This document shows positions 9,735 through 19,153 of a stretch of 64,000 bases of DNA, in pieces. The stretch is from Deferrisomatales bacterium (lineage in GTDB: Bacteria; Desulfobacterota; Deferrisomatia; Deferrisomatales; JARGFW01), in NCBI GenBank assembly GCA_029211085.1, contig JARGFW010000002.1:19091-83090 (forward strand), in the 5' to 3' direction. Position numbers and translations under genes: made by a program. Each line of letters begins with the position of its first letter. The first letter of the stretch is position 1. Under the pieces are notes generated by a model. That model did no database searches, was not told the origin of the DNA, and saw nothing but the letters and a program-made list of their open reading frames with translations.

Positions 9735-10526
9735 ATGACGAACGGAATTGTCGCGTCTCCCCCTCCCCAGCCCACGCCGTTTCGCCAGACCGAGCGCCTG
9801 CAGGAGGCGTTGAGCTACCGGTCCGAGTCCACCGACGTCCGCTACACCGACGCCGACGGGCGCTCCTTCAACCTCAGCCTGCGCACCGAGAGCATCTCCT
9901 ACGCGATGACCTACGACCGCGCCGCCCAGGTGCGCGGCGGCAGCCCGCCGGAGATCGGGCACCGCGAACACGAGCCTGCGGAGGGGCCTCGCAGGTACGG
10001 CCGCGGCCGGCACCGGGAGATCCGCAAAGAGCTCAGGGAACTGCACGAGGAGTTCCACGACCTGGAGAAGGCCCTCAAGCAGTCCGGCATCGAGGTCGAG
10101 GCCTTCAGCAAGATGCTGCACCGCATGCTGAAGTCCGTGGACCGCGGCTACCGGGATCACTTCCGCTACCGGGACCCGCTGGAGGGGGCCATCGTCGCCT
10201 CCGAGCAGGTGCACGTGGAGGCCGCGGCGGTGGGGCAGACGGCGACCCTGGCCATGGACGACGTGGACCCGGTGTACTGGAACGTGGAGAACACCGTCCA
10301 ACGCCTGGTGGATTTCGCCACGGGGCTGTACCGGGAAGGCGACCGGGGCGAGCACGTGGACAAGATGGTGGCGGCGATGCAGCGCGGCTACGCCGAAGCC
10401 GCCCAGGCGTTCGGCGGCGCGCTCCCGGAGATCGCCGACGACACCATCGAACTCGCCGTGCAGAGGCTGGAGGAGTGGGCCGCGGGCGACCCCGCACAGG
10501 AACCGGTTCTCGATCTGGTGGCCTGA
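9735..10526 (+). CDS. Hypothetical protein (possibly DUF5610-like C-terminal half)
   Basis: Intact 263-aa ORF with RBS (acggaggtcgaacc ATG): MTNGIVASPPPQPTPFRQTERLQEALSYRSESTDVRYTDADGRSFNLSLRTESISY...; followed by a strong hairpin. Confidence 0.75.
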   Translation: MTNGIVASPPPQPTPFRQTERLQEALSYRSESTDVRYTDADGRSFNLSLRTESISYAMTYDRAAQVRGGSPPEIGHREHEPAEGPRRYGRGRHREIRKELRELHEEFHDLEKALKQSGIEVEAFSKMLHRMLKSVDRGYRDHFRYRDPLEGAIVASEQVHVEAAAVGQTATLAMDDVDPVYWNVENTVQRLVDFATGLYREGDRGEHVDKMVAAMQRGYAEAAQAFGGALPEIADDTIELAVQRLEEWAAGDPAQEPVLDLVA

Positions 10527-10554
10527 GCGGAGCCGCGCGCCTCAGGGAAGGTCC

Positions 10555-10580
10555 GGAGCCGCCCCCCGTGGGGCGGCTCC
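10555..10580. terminator. Intrinsic terminator-like hairpin
   Basis: ggagccgcccc-ccgt-ggggcggctcc: perfect 11-bp stem, 4-nt loop, between convergent genes. Confidence 0.75.
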
Positions 10581-10600
10581 GCTATTTCGTGGGGGGTGGG

Positions 10601-12889
10601 TCAGGGGGTCAGTTCTTCGAGGAGTTGTCCGGCGTCGAACGCCCAGTCCCCCTTCTGTTTGGCGTCCAACGCCTCCCGCAGCAACTGGATCGACTGCTCC
10701 TTCTTGCCCAGTTTGGCGTACACCGCCCCCAGGTGGTAGGCGATCTCGGGGTGTTCGGGCATCGCGGTGCGGGCCTGCTCGATGTTGCGAGCCGCCCCCT
10801 CGTAGGAACCCATGCGGTACTGCACCCAGCCCAGGGTATCGCGGGTGAACGGGTTGTCCGGGGCGGCCTCCACCGCCTGCTCGGCCAACTGCAGGGCCTC
10901 CGGGCGCCGGTTATCGTCCGCGGCGTAGATCACCGCCAGGTTGTTGGCCGCCACCGGGTGTCCGGGGGCGTAGGCCAGGATGCGCCGGTACAGGGCAGCG
11001 GCGTCTTCGCCGCGCCGCTGGCTCTCGTACACGCCGGCCAGCAACAACAGGCTGGAGGTGCGCTGGGGGGCGGCGGCCAGGGCTTTCTGCAGCGCGGTCA
11101 CCGCTGCCGCCGAGTCCCCCGCCGCCAGGGCCAGCCGCGCCTCCAACTCCCGGGTTTCCGGCCGGTCGCCGTCCACCGCCAGGCTGCGCAGCAACAGGGC
11201 CTGGGCCGTATCCAGTTCTCGCCGCCCCAGATGGTAGGAAGCCAGGGCGTCGAGAACCGCCGGCACCTCCCCGTTCTTCTTCAGGAACCCTGTGGCGGCG
11301 GGCGCCACCTGCTCGTGGCGCCCCAGTCGGGCCAGGGCACCCATCTCCCGCAGCAGCGGCTCCACCGCCGCCGGGGCCAGTTCCCTGGTGCGGCGAAACT
11401 CGGCCAGGGAGGGCTCGTGGCGCCCCTGGGCGGCCAGGGCCTGGCCCAACAACAGGTGCAGTCCCGGGTCGTCGGGGGCACCCTTCAGGAGTTCGCCCAG
11501 CGCGCCCTCGGCCTCGGCAGCCTTGCCGGACTCCAACAGGGCGCGGGCCCGCACCCGAAGCGCGGTGGGATCCCCGGGCCGCCCCTTGAGCACCTGCGCT
11601 GCCCGCTCCAGGGCCGCCTCCGGGCGCCCGAGTTCCAGGTTGACCTTGGCCAGGTCCTGCAGGGCGAAGAAGTGGGCGGGCACCTCGTCGAGCACCTTGA
11701 GGTAGGCCGCCCGGGCCTTCTCCCAGTCCCGGCCCATGGCGTAGGCCTTGCCCAGGAACAGGTTCGCGTTCACCGAGTCGGGGGCCTCGCGCACGATCTG
11801 CTCCAGGGCCGTGGTGCCCTCCGCCAGGCGACCCTGCACGATGTCGAGCCGGGCTTGCAGCAGCCGGGCGTTGCGGTCGTCCGGGGCCTGGGCCAGGAGC
11901 TTCTCCACCAGCGGCTCGGCGGCGGTGTCGTCCCCCTCCAGCAGGTACAGGTTGGCCAGGCGCGCCAGGGTCTGGGCGTGGTCCGGTGCCAGGGTCTGCA
12001 CCTCCTGCAGGGTGTCCCTTGCCTGGGGCAGGTCGCCGATCAGGGAGTAGAAATTGGCCAGCTCTCCCAGGGCCGCGAGCCTGGCTTGGGAATCTTCACC
12101 GGCGCCGGTGAGGCCTTTGCGCAGCAGCGCCTCGGCGGCCGGGGCATCGCCCCGCTTGAGGCGATACAGGGCCACCGCCTTGAGCGCTCCGGGGTTGCCC
12201 GCGGACAGGTTCTCCACCTCCCCCATCAGGCGGTCGGCCGCTTCGAAGTCTTTCTGCTGGGCCAGCAGGTTGGCCAGCACCACCCGCAGGGTGGCACTGG
12301 GGGGGATCGTGCCAAGGCCATCGCGCAGCACGGCCGTGGCCTTCTCCAGCTGGTTGTTCGTGGCGTGCAGTCGGGCCAGCTCCACCCACAGAAGTTCGTT
12401 GTCGGGGGCCAGTTCCACGGCCCTCTGGGCCGCCGCCACCGCCCCTTCCCGGTCTTCCAGACCGGCCTTGGCGCGGCCCACCAGGGCGTGGCCTTCGAAC
12501 CGCTCGGGCAGCAGCTCGGTAGCCTTCTGGGCATGCTCCAAAGCGTCCTGGTAGCGCCTGCCCAGCAGCAGGAACGTGGCCACCTGGAGGCGGGCCTCCC
12601 CATCCTCGGGGGCCAGACTCACCACCTCCTGAAACTCCCGGAACGCGTTGGCAGGGTCGTTGAGCCGCAGATACACCCGCCCCAGGGCGCGGCGGGCCTC
12701 GGCGTTGCGGGGTTCGAGCTGAACGGCGTTGCGCAGCTCGATCGATGCCTCCGTCAGCCTGCCGTCCTCCTCGTAGGTCGCTGCGCGCTGACGATGCTCC
12801 TCCGCACGCTCGGCCACGCCGCCGAACGCGGCACTTCCGGCCAGCAGCAGCCCACCCAGCACCCACCCCGACCACATCCATCCCCGCAT
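10601..12889 (-). CDS. Large secreted TPR-repeat protein (PEP-CTERM/exopolysaccharide PrsT-like)
   Basis: Signal peptide MRGWMWSGWVLGGLLLAGSAAFG, then about 20 tandem TPR motifs (e.g. LTEASIELRNAVQLEPRNAEARRALGRVYLRLNDPANAFREFQEVVSLAPEDGEARLQVATFLLL). Confidence 0.85.
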   Translation of the reverse strand: MRGWMWSGWVLGGLLLAGSAAFGGVAERAEEHRQRAATYEEDGRLTEASIELRNAVQLEPRNAEARRALGRVYLRLNDPANAFREFQEVVSLAPEDGEARLQVATFLLLGRRYQDALEHAQKATELLPERFEGHALVGRAKAGLEDREGAVAAAQRAVELAPDNELLWVELARLHATNNQLEKATAVLRDGLGTIPPSATLRVVLANLLAQQKDFEAADRLMGEVENLSAGNPGALKAVALYRLKRGDAPAAEALLRKGLTGAGEDSQARLAALGELANFYSLIGDLPQARDTLQEVQTLAPDHAQTLARLANLYLLEGDDTAAEPLVEKLLAQAPDDRNARLLQARLDIVQGRLAEGTTALEQIVREAPDSVNANLFLGKAYAMGRDWEKARAAYLKVLDEVPAHFFALQDLAKVNLELGRPEAALERAAQVLKGRPGDPTALRVRARALLESGKAAEAEGALGELLKGAPDDPGLHLLLGQALAAQGRHEPSLAEFRRTRELAPAAVEPLLREMGALARLGRHEQVAPAATGFLKKNGEVPAVLDALASYHLGRRELDTAQALLLRSLAVDGDRPETRELEARLALAAGDSAAAVTALQKALAAAPQRTSSLLLLAGVYESQRRGEDAAALYRRILAYAPGHPVAANNLAVIYAADDNRRPEALQLAEQAVEAAPDNPFTRDTLGWVQYRMGSYEGAARNIEQARTAMPEHPEIAYHLGAVYAKLGKKEQSIQLLREALDAKQKGDWAFDAGQLLEELTP

Positions 12890-13106
12890 CGCCGACTCCT
12901 GTCCCGTGGTCTACACCGAAAGGATAATCATAGCCGATGTCTGAGCGGCGGGGAAATTCCCCGGGGGTGGAGCCCCTGTGGCGGCATAGGCCGGCCCGAT
13001 GGAGGTCATCTCCGGGCCACTTCCTGTCCATTCCCCTTGACGTTCACACAAAATTCCTGTAGTCATTCCACAATCACAACAGTCGACAATGCCACGGAGG
13101 ATTCCC

Positions 13107-14399
13107 ATGCCCTGGAAAACCGAGACCCTCGCCCTGCACGCCGGCCAGGAGCCGGACCCCGCCACCGGGAGCCGGGCGGTGCCGATCCACCAGACCAGCA
13201 GCTACGTGTTCCGCGACGCCGAACACGCCGCCAACCTGTTCGCCCTCAAAGAGCTGGGGAACATCTACACCCGGCTGATGAACCCCACCACCGACGTGTT
13301 CGAACGGCGCATGGCGGCCCTGGAGGGGGGCACCGCCGCCCTGGCCCTGTCCTCGGGAATGGCGGCGGAGACCGCCGCCCTGCTGTGCGCGGTGGAGACC
13401 GGCTACGAGATCGTCGCCGCCACCAGCCTCTACGGCGGCACCCGCACCCTGCTGCAGCACACCCTGCCCAAGATGGGCATCCGCACGGTGTTCGTGGACC
13501 CCAGGGACCCGGAGAACTTCCGCGCGGGGCTCACCGGCCGCACCCGGGCCATCTACGCCGAGTCCGTGGGCAACCCCAAGCTCGACACCCTGGACCTGGC
13601 CGCGGTGGCGGCGATAGCCCGGGAAGCCGGGGTGCCGTTCATCGTGGACAACACCATGCCCACCGCCTTTCTGCTGAAACCCCTGGAGCACGGGGCGGAT
13701 GTCGTGGTGGCGTCGGCCACCAAGTTCATCGGCGGCCACGGCACCAGCATCGGCGGCGTGATCGTGGACGGCGGCACCTTCGACTGGGGCAACGGGCGCT
13801 TCCCCCACTTCACCGAGCCGGACCCCAGCTACCACGGGCTGCGGGCCTGGGACACCTTCCGCGACTTCGCCGGCATGGGCAACGTGACCTTCGCCATGAA
13901 GCTGCGCCTGCAGTGGCTGCGGGACACCGGCGCCTGTGCCAGCCCGTTCAACTCGTTCCTGTTCCTCCAGGGGTTGGAAACCCTGCCCCTGCGCATGGAG
14001 CGCCACTCGGAGAACGCCCTGGCCGTGGCCCGCTTCCTGGAAACCCATCCCAAGGTGGCCTGGGTCAGCTACCCGGGCCTGCCCACCCACCCGAGCCACG
14101 ACCTGGCCCGCCGCTACCACCATCGCGGCCTGTTCGGAGCCATCGTCGGCTTCGGCATCGCCGGCGGGGCGGCAGCGGGGTCGGCGTTCATCGACCGGCT
14201 GGGGCTGTTCAGCCACCTGGCCAACATCGGCGACGCCAAGAGCCTGGCGATCCATCCGGCGAGCACCACCCACCAGCAGCTCGGCGCGGAGGAGCAGCTG
14301 GCCGCCGGGGTGACCCCGGAGTTCGTGCGGCTGTCGGTGGGGCTGGAGCACAGCGACGACCTGCTGGAAGACCTGGACCAGGCCCTGAACGGAGGGTGA
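13107..14399 (+). CDS. metY: O-acetylhomoserine aminocarboxypropyltransferase/cysteine synthase family PLP enzyme
   Basis: MPWKTETLALHAGQEPDPATGSRAVPIHQTSSYVFRDAEHAANLFALKELGNIYTRLMNPTTDVFERRMAALEGG...; VVASATKFIGGHGTSIGGVIVDGG (PLP lysine); RBS ggagg upstream. Confidence 0.93.
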   Translation: MPWKTETLALHAGQEPDPATGSRAVPIHQTSSYVFRDAEHAANLFALKELGNIYTRLMNPTTDVFERRMAALEGGTAALALSSGMAAETAALLCAVETGYEIVAATSLYGGTRTLLQHTLPKMGIRTVFVDPRDPENFRAGLTGRTRAIYAESVGNPKLDTLDLAAVAAIAREAGVPFIVDNTMPTAFLLKPLEHGADVVVASATKFIGGHGTSIGGVIVDGGTFDWGNGRFPHFTEPDPSYHGLRAWDTFRDFAGMGNVTFAMKLRLQWLRDTGACASPFNSFLFLQGLETLPLRMERHSENALAVARFLETHPKVAWVSYPGLPTHPSHDLARRYHHRGLFGAIVGFGIAGGAAAGSAFIDRLGLFSHLANIGDAKSLAIHPASTTHQQLGAEEQLAAGVTPEFVRLSVGLEHSDDLLEDLDQALNGG

Positions 14400-14473
14400 A
14401 GGGTACGCCTCCGGCGGGGGAGGTGCGCGCCGGACGCGACGGGCGACCGCCCGCTGTGGCAACCGAGAAGAAA

Positions 14474-14509
14474 GAGGGCCACGCGCGCCGTAGCGGCGCC
14501 GTGGCCCTC
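14474..14509. terminator. Terminator-like hairpin between metY and the convergent XDH-family gene
   Basis: gagggccacg...cgtggccctc inverted repeat. Confidence 0.6.
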
Positions 14510-14561
14510 GCCATCTCAGCCTTCCGCATCCCCGCCCCGGCCGGCGGCGGCCGGGAACCCC

Positions 14562-16841
14562 CTACCGCTTGCCCTGGAGCAGCTTGAGCACCTGGTCCGG
14601 CGTGACGGGAACGCGGGTGGGCCGGACCTTCAGCGCGTCGGCGATGGCGTTGGTGATCGCCGGCAGTACCGCGATGTGCAGGGCTTCCGAGGCTTCCTTG
14701 GCGCCGTAGGGCCCGCTCGGGTCGAGGCTCTCGACGATGAGGGTCTGCATCTCGGGCACATCGGCCGCGCCCGGGAGCCCGTACTCGACGAGGTTGGTGC
14801 TGAAGGTCTGGCCGGAGTCGAACGCGAGCTGCTCCAACAGGGCCTGGCCGAGGCCGAAAGCGATGGAACAGTGGCTCTGCCCTTCGACGGCTGTCGGGTT
14901 GATGGCGAACCCGCAGTCCTGGGCCCCGGTCATCCCGAGGATGTGGATCGCGCCGGAGTCCGGATCCACCTCTACCTCGGCCACGGCCGCGCCGTAGCTG
15001 TAGGTGCCGGTGACCTGGCCCTGCTGGCGCCCGGGGGTCGTCCAGTCCCGGGTGTAGTTGATGTCGGGCCGGAAGTGGCCCTTCCCGGAGATCGGCTTGC
15101 CCTTCTGCAACGCCTTGATGACCAGCGACCGGATCAGCACGCGCTGGGCCGGGCTGCCGACCACCTGGGCGAAGCCGTCGGCCAGCACGATGTCTTCGGG
15201 CGCGGCTTCGAGCTTCTCCGCGGCCTGTTCCAGGAGCTGCCGCCGGGCGTCCTTGGCCGCCTCCCACACGGCGTTGGCCGAGACGTACGTCGCGGACATG
15301 CTGTAGCTGCCGGGGTCCAGGGGCGTGAGCTGGGTGTCGGCCGAGACCAGGGCGATCTCGGCCATGGGCACGCCGAGCTGATCGGCGGCGATCTGCACCA
15401 TCATGCTGTCGTTGCCCTGGCCGTTGTCGGTGGTGCCCGTGAAGAGCGTCGCGCCGCCCTCTTCGTTGAAGTGGATGTGCGCGGTGGACCCGGAGCGAAA
15501 GCCCATGTTGAAGCCGACGATGGACGACCCGCAGGCGACGCCGACCCCCCGGAGCCCGCGTCCGGCAGGTTTCGTCTTGCCGTAGCCCGCCGCTGCGGCG
15601 GACCTCTCGATCGCCTCCCGGAGCCCGCTGCTGGTCACCGTCGACCCGCTGTTGGTGGTCTCCCCCGTGTTCATGATGTTCCGCAGCCGCATCTCCACCG
15701 GGTCGATCCCGAGTTCCCTGGCCAGGCCGTCCAACAACGTCTCGAAGACGTAGTAGATCTGGTTGATGCCGTGGCCCTTCATCGCCCCCCGGATCGAGTT
15801 GTTGGTGTAGGCGCGGGTGGCGCGGTAGCGGACGTTCGGGATCCGGTAGGTGGCCTCGATGGTCGCGTAGGGCACGGAGATGGCGATCTGGCCCGTGCTG
15901 TTGTAGGCGCCGCCGTCCACCAGGATGTCGGCCTCGAACCCGGTCACCACGCCGCGGGCGTCGGCGCCGAGCTTCACCCGCGCGTGCCAGGGGTGCTTCT
16001 GTCGGGTGACCGTGAAGGTCTCCTCCCGGGAGTAGCGGATCTTCACCGGCTTGCCGGTCTTCATGGAGAGGAGCGCGGCGCAGTAGTCGGCCGGGGAGAC
16101 CTCGGAGCGGCCCCCGAACCCGCCGCCGATCTGGGCCTTGAGCACCCGCACCTTGTGCGGCGGAATCCCCAGGGTGTTGGAGAGCCCCTTCTGCTTGGTG
16201 AACGGGCTCTGGTGGGGCATCCACATGTCCAGCTGCCCGGTGGCCGGGTCGTAGGACGCCAGGGACACGTACGGCTCCAACTGGCAGTGGGAGAGGGCGG
16301 CGAGGTCGAACGTCTCCTCCAACACCGCGGCGGAGCCCTTCCAGGCACCCTCCAGGTCGCCGAAGTCGAGGCCCACGGTGGCGCTCACGTTGTCCGGGGC
16401 GTGGTCGTGGAGCACCGGTGCCCCCTCCTTCAGGGCCGCGGCCGGGTCGAACACGGCGGGCAGCACTTCGTACTCCACGCGGATCAGGCCCAGCGCCTCC
16501 TCGGCCGTGTCCCGGTCCACGGCGGCCACGGCGGCGACCTCGTCGCCCACGTAGCGCACCTTGTCCAGCGCCAGCAGGTACTGGTCGCGGCTGTGGGGAA
16601 ACACACCATACTTCTCGCCGGGGCCGTCGCGGCCGGTCACGACGGCCCGGACGCCCTTGAGGGAGACGGCCCGGCTCACGTCGATCGCGCGGATGCGGGC
16701 GTGGGGGTGGGGGCTGCGCAGGATGGCGCCGTGGAGCATGTGGGGGAGCTGGATGTCGTCGGTGAACCGGGCCGCGCCCTGGGCCTTGCCTGCGGCGTCG
16801 ATCCTCGGGACCCCGCGTCCAACCAGTGTACCTATTGCCAT
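14562..16841 (-). CDS. Xanthine dehydrogenase family protein, molybdopterin-binding (large) subunit; possibly HcrA-like
   Basis: MAIGTLVGRGVPRIDAAGKAQGAARFTDDIQLPHMLHGAILRSPHPHARI; KAQIGGGFGGRSEV; SIRGAMKGHGINQ; YGAKEASEALHIAVLPAITNAIADA. No FAD or 2Fe-2S subunit gene adjacent. Confidence 0.92.
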   Translation of the reverse strand: MAIGTLVGRGVPRIDAAGKAQGAARFTDDIQLPHMLHGAILRSPHPHARIRAIDVSRAVSLKGVRAVVTGRDGPGEKYGVFPHSRDQYLLALDKVRYVGDEVAAVAAVDRDTAEEALGLIRVEYEVLPAVFDPAAALKEGAPVLHDHAPDNVSATVGLDFGDLEGAWKGSAAVLEETFDLAALSHCQLEPYVSLASYDPATGQLDMWMPHQSPFTKQKGLSNTLGIPPHKVRVLKAQIGGGFGGRSEVSPADYCAALLSMKTGKPVKIRYSREETFTVTRQKHPWHARVKLGADARGVVTGFEADILVDGGAYNSTGQIAISVPYATIEATYRIPNVRYRATRAYTNNSIRGAMKGHGINQIYYVFETLLDGLARELGIDPVEMRLRNIMNTGETTNSGSTVTSSGLREAIERSAAAAGYGKTKPAGRGLRGVGVACGSSIVGFNMGFRSGSTAHIHFNEEGGATLFTGTTDNGQGNDSMMVQIAADQLGVPMAEIALVSADTQLTPLDPGSYSMSATYVSANAVWEAAKDARRQLLEQAAEKLEAAPEDIVLADGFAQVVGSPAQRVLIRSLVIKALQKGKPISGKGHFRPDINYTRDWTTPGRQQGQVTGTYSYGAAVAEVEVDPDSGAIHILGMTGAQDCGFAINPTAVEGQSHCSIAFGLGQALLEQLAFDSGQTFSTNLVEYGLPGAADVPEMQTLIVESLDPSGPYGAKEASEALHIAVLPAITNAIADALKVRPTRVPVTPDQVLKLLQGKR

Positions 16842-17274
16842 GGCGATCTCCCGGACGGTCTTGCGTCCGCATCACGAGGTGTCAAACGGGAAGGGAGCGA
16901 GGCGGGCCTCGTCGCCGCCTAAGCCTACCGTATCCACCGTACCCCGAACAGACCTGTCACGGAGCGTGGGGAGGGCAGGGCGCCTGCGGGAGGGCAACAT
17001 AGGGTGGAGTGCTTCCGGAACGGCGCGGGCACCCGCCGGGGGTCGTCTCGGTGAACGCTGGGGAGCGGGAGCTCGCACCCTGGGGGGGGATCCGGCCCCT
17101 GAAACGGGGAAGAGGACGGGGGCCGGGGGGCTCGTCACCGGGGTGCCCGAAGACCGGGGTAGGTTCCCGGGCTCCACCCTGCGGCAGTTCGCCGGCACCG
17201 CCACGAGCAGCCCCTACTGAGGCATGCCACCATCCGGAAAGTGGACCAAGGAGTTGAACGTTTGTTTCACCGGG

Positions 17275-17302
17275 CGCTGAAAGCGCGCCAGCGCTTTCAG
17301 CG
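17275..17302. terminator. Hairpin downstream of the HEPN-like gene (putative terminator)
   Basis: cgctgaaagcgc-gcca-gcgctttcagcg: perfect 12-bp stem, 4-nt loop. Confidence 0.5.
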
Positions 17303-17334
17303 ATCCGCGTGCAAACTATTGTTGGGTTCGCTGG

Positions 17335-18297
17335 CTAAACAGTAAAAACGCCATTGATATGCTTCACAATGGCGGAGACAGTGCTCTGAGCAACGTGCAC
17401 ATACTCAACTGCTGTCTTAGGCGAGATTGCCCACTGTGTACCAATTTCCTGATCCACACCATGGTCAGCTGCGTTCCGTATATGCCCTAGGTACTTCAAC
17501 ATAAACTTGTGCTTTGACAATAACTGGTTAGCTTGGCTTATAAATTCCGCTTTAGCATTAATTCCATTCGCATTTTGCAGGACGACACCATGGTAACCAG
17601 CAACCTGAACCAGGAAGGATTCTACAGCGTTTCCGGCATGTACTATAGGTGCTCTAGAATCGTCGGTGGCACTTGCAGCTCTTTGATATGCGGTAACTAG
17701 GTTATCTAACACATTGGGCCGATCAACCCAATCAACAGCCTCTTGGCCAAGAAGTTTGCTGACTTCAAGGACCGCGGTCTCTCGGTCCTGAATCACCTGA
17801 TCCAAAATGGTGAGATATTCTTTTGGATCATCTCGTCGAGGCTTGTACAACCCGCCGCCCTCCGAGATTAGTGACTGAGCATAGGTCCCTAAATCAATAA
17901 ATGTTGCGCTGATCACTTGTCGGTGCGCGTCTATGTTGTGCAGTGCTCTTGTCTGATTGGCTGCCTCGCCAACTACACCGGTAAGCTCAAGCCTCGCCTT
18001 GAAGGTACTATATGGCGCGTATTGTTCAAGAACATAGCGAAGGATCGCTGCCTTGTTGTCGCGAATTGCCGTGCACAAGTAGAGAGAGCACTTTGCGTCT
18101 GGAACAAACTTCCCGGGCTGAACTTCTCTCAATAGAGAGAGTTCTCTTGCCATCTGGAGGGCGTCACGCGCGTAGGGTGGCGTCGTATCTAGGAATGCAG
18201 AAACCAGGTTCTCATCTACACCGTCCTGCTTCTGCAACGCTGCATCCGTGGCCGCGATTACATTCTCAGCGCTTGTCTGGTAGATTTCATAAGGCAT
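17335..18297 (-). CDS. Uncharacterised protein with C-terminal HEPN-like motif (R-X4-H) and possible N-terminal winged-helix region
   Basis: 320-aa ORF in lower-GC DNA. C-terminus NQLLSKHKFMLKYLGHIRNAADHGVDQEIGTQWAISPKTAVEYVHVAQSTVSAIVKHING; the RNAADH segment fits the HEPN RX4-6H signature. Confidence 0.75.
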   Translation of the reverse strand: MPYEIYQTSAENVIAATDAALQKQDGVDENLVSAFLDTTPPYARDALQMARELSLLREVQPGKFVPDAKCSLYLCTAIRDNKAAILRYVLEQYAPYSTFKARLELTGVVGEAANQTRALHNIDAHRQVISATFIDLGTYAQSLISEGGGLYKPRRDDPKEYLTILDQVIQDRETAVLEVSKLLGQEAVDWVDRPNVLDNLVTAYQRAASATDDSRAPIVHAGNAVESFLVQVAGYHGVVLQNANGINAKAEFISQANQLLSKHKFMLKYLGHIRNAADHGVDQEIGTQWAISPKTAVEYVHVAQSTVSAIVKHINGVFTV

Positions 18298-18315
18298 GGA
18301 GCTACCCTCCCTGTC

Positions 18316-19056
18316 TTATGAATCCCTTGTGGTTTCGTCGTCTTCACCGTTAGTTGGGCGATCGATTTCTAGCATGAGCTTCCGAATCTTTTCTCCTAGT
18401 CCGTCTAGCTCAGATGGTTTTGCGTCGATGCGAAGCTCAATGTGTACAGATGCGCCTTTAGAAGGTAATGCTGACTGCCTAGAGACCTCATGTTGTACTT
18501 GCTCAGAACTTCCCGAAGGCTGCAAGGCCCCCCCCTCCGAGTGCAAGGATTGCTCACTAGCTGAGGTGCCTGCACTTGCGACCAATTGCCCATCATGCTC
18601 TCGAACAACACCCGCCGCACGTAACATGTCTACGACAGCCCGTGCCCCGGTCATAACGGGCCCCGACTTAGCCTCACCCGCAGAGTAGGCAATGTGAGAC
18701 TCCAGTGCAGAACTCTCCATCCTGCCACGGATTTTCACTGCGGCTGCCATCTTCTCTAAGAACTCATTGTCTTGCACAACAGTCAGCCAGTTCTCTTGCA
18801 TTTCGTCCGGGAGTTCGTGTTCCAATGCTTTTGCTAGGGCCCGCCCCTTCATGGTTGCGGCTTTCGCCCTACCACCCTCGATCAATTCAATATTCGCCAA
18901 GAACGCATTGTTGGCGCTGATGGCGGTCTTGTTCATTGCACAGTATTTTGCAACATCATCCAGAGAAGAAGGATCTTTCAGCCTGCCATACGCCTTAATG
19001 ATCTTGCAGATCTCTTCGTAAGACGAGCGTGGCAATTTGAACTTGGCTTCGGCCAT
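18316..19056 (-). CDS. Uncharacterised protein, putative DNA-binding winged-helix (DUF5343-like architecture)
   Basis: 246 aa from MAEAKFKLPRSSYEEICKIIKAYGRLKDPSSLDDVAKYCAMNKTAISANNAFLANIELIEGGRAKAATMKGRALAKALEHE...; C-terminal HIELRIDAKPSELDGLGEKIRKLMLEI; RBS (aggagga). 18 bp upstream of, and co-oriented with, the HEPN-like gene. Confidence 0.72.
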   Translation of the reverse strand: MAEAKFKLPRSSYEEICKIIKAYGRLKDPSSLDDVAKYCAMNKTAISANNAFLANIELIEGGRAKAATMKGRALAKALEHELPDEMQENWLTVVQDNEFLEKMAAAVKIRGRMESSALESHIAYSAGEAKSGPVMTGARAVVDMLRAAGVVREHDGQLVASAGTSASEQSLHSEGGALQPSGSSEQVQHEVSRQSALPSKGASVHIELRIDAKPSELDGLGEKIRKLMLEIDRPTNGEDDETTRDS

Positions 19057-19102
19057 GTCTATTCCTCCTGTTTTCTGACGTGATATTCCAAACCCAACAG
19101 GT

Positions 19103-19153
19103 GTTATCCGGCGTGACGGATAACCCAATATCCGTGACAGCGGGATAACCCGC
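19103..19153. promoter_or_regulatory. Palindromic operator-like repeats upstream of the two-gene cassette
   Basis: GTTATCCG-gcgtga-CGGATAAC (19103-19124, perfect 8-bp arms) and GCGGG-ATAA-CCCGC (19140-19153), sharing a GGATAAC core; 47-97 bp upstream of the start at 19056. Confidence 0.55.

Noticed and set aside
10475-14587. 1370-aa plus-strand ORF
   Set aside because: Antisense to the TPR gene and then out of frame through metY; its low-complexity Gly/Gln/His-rich composition is typical of high-GC shadow ORFs.
14209-16875. 888-aa minus-strand ORF overlapping the XDH subunit in another frame
   Set aside because: Arg/Gly/Pro-rich frame-shifted reading of the true 759-aa gene.
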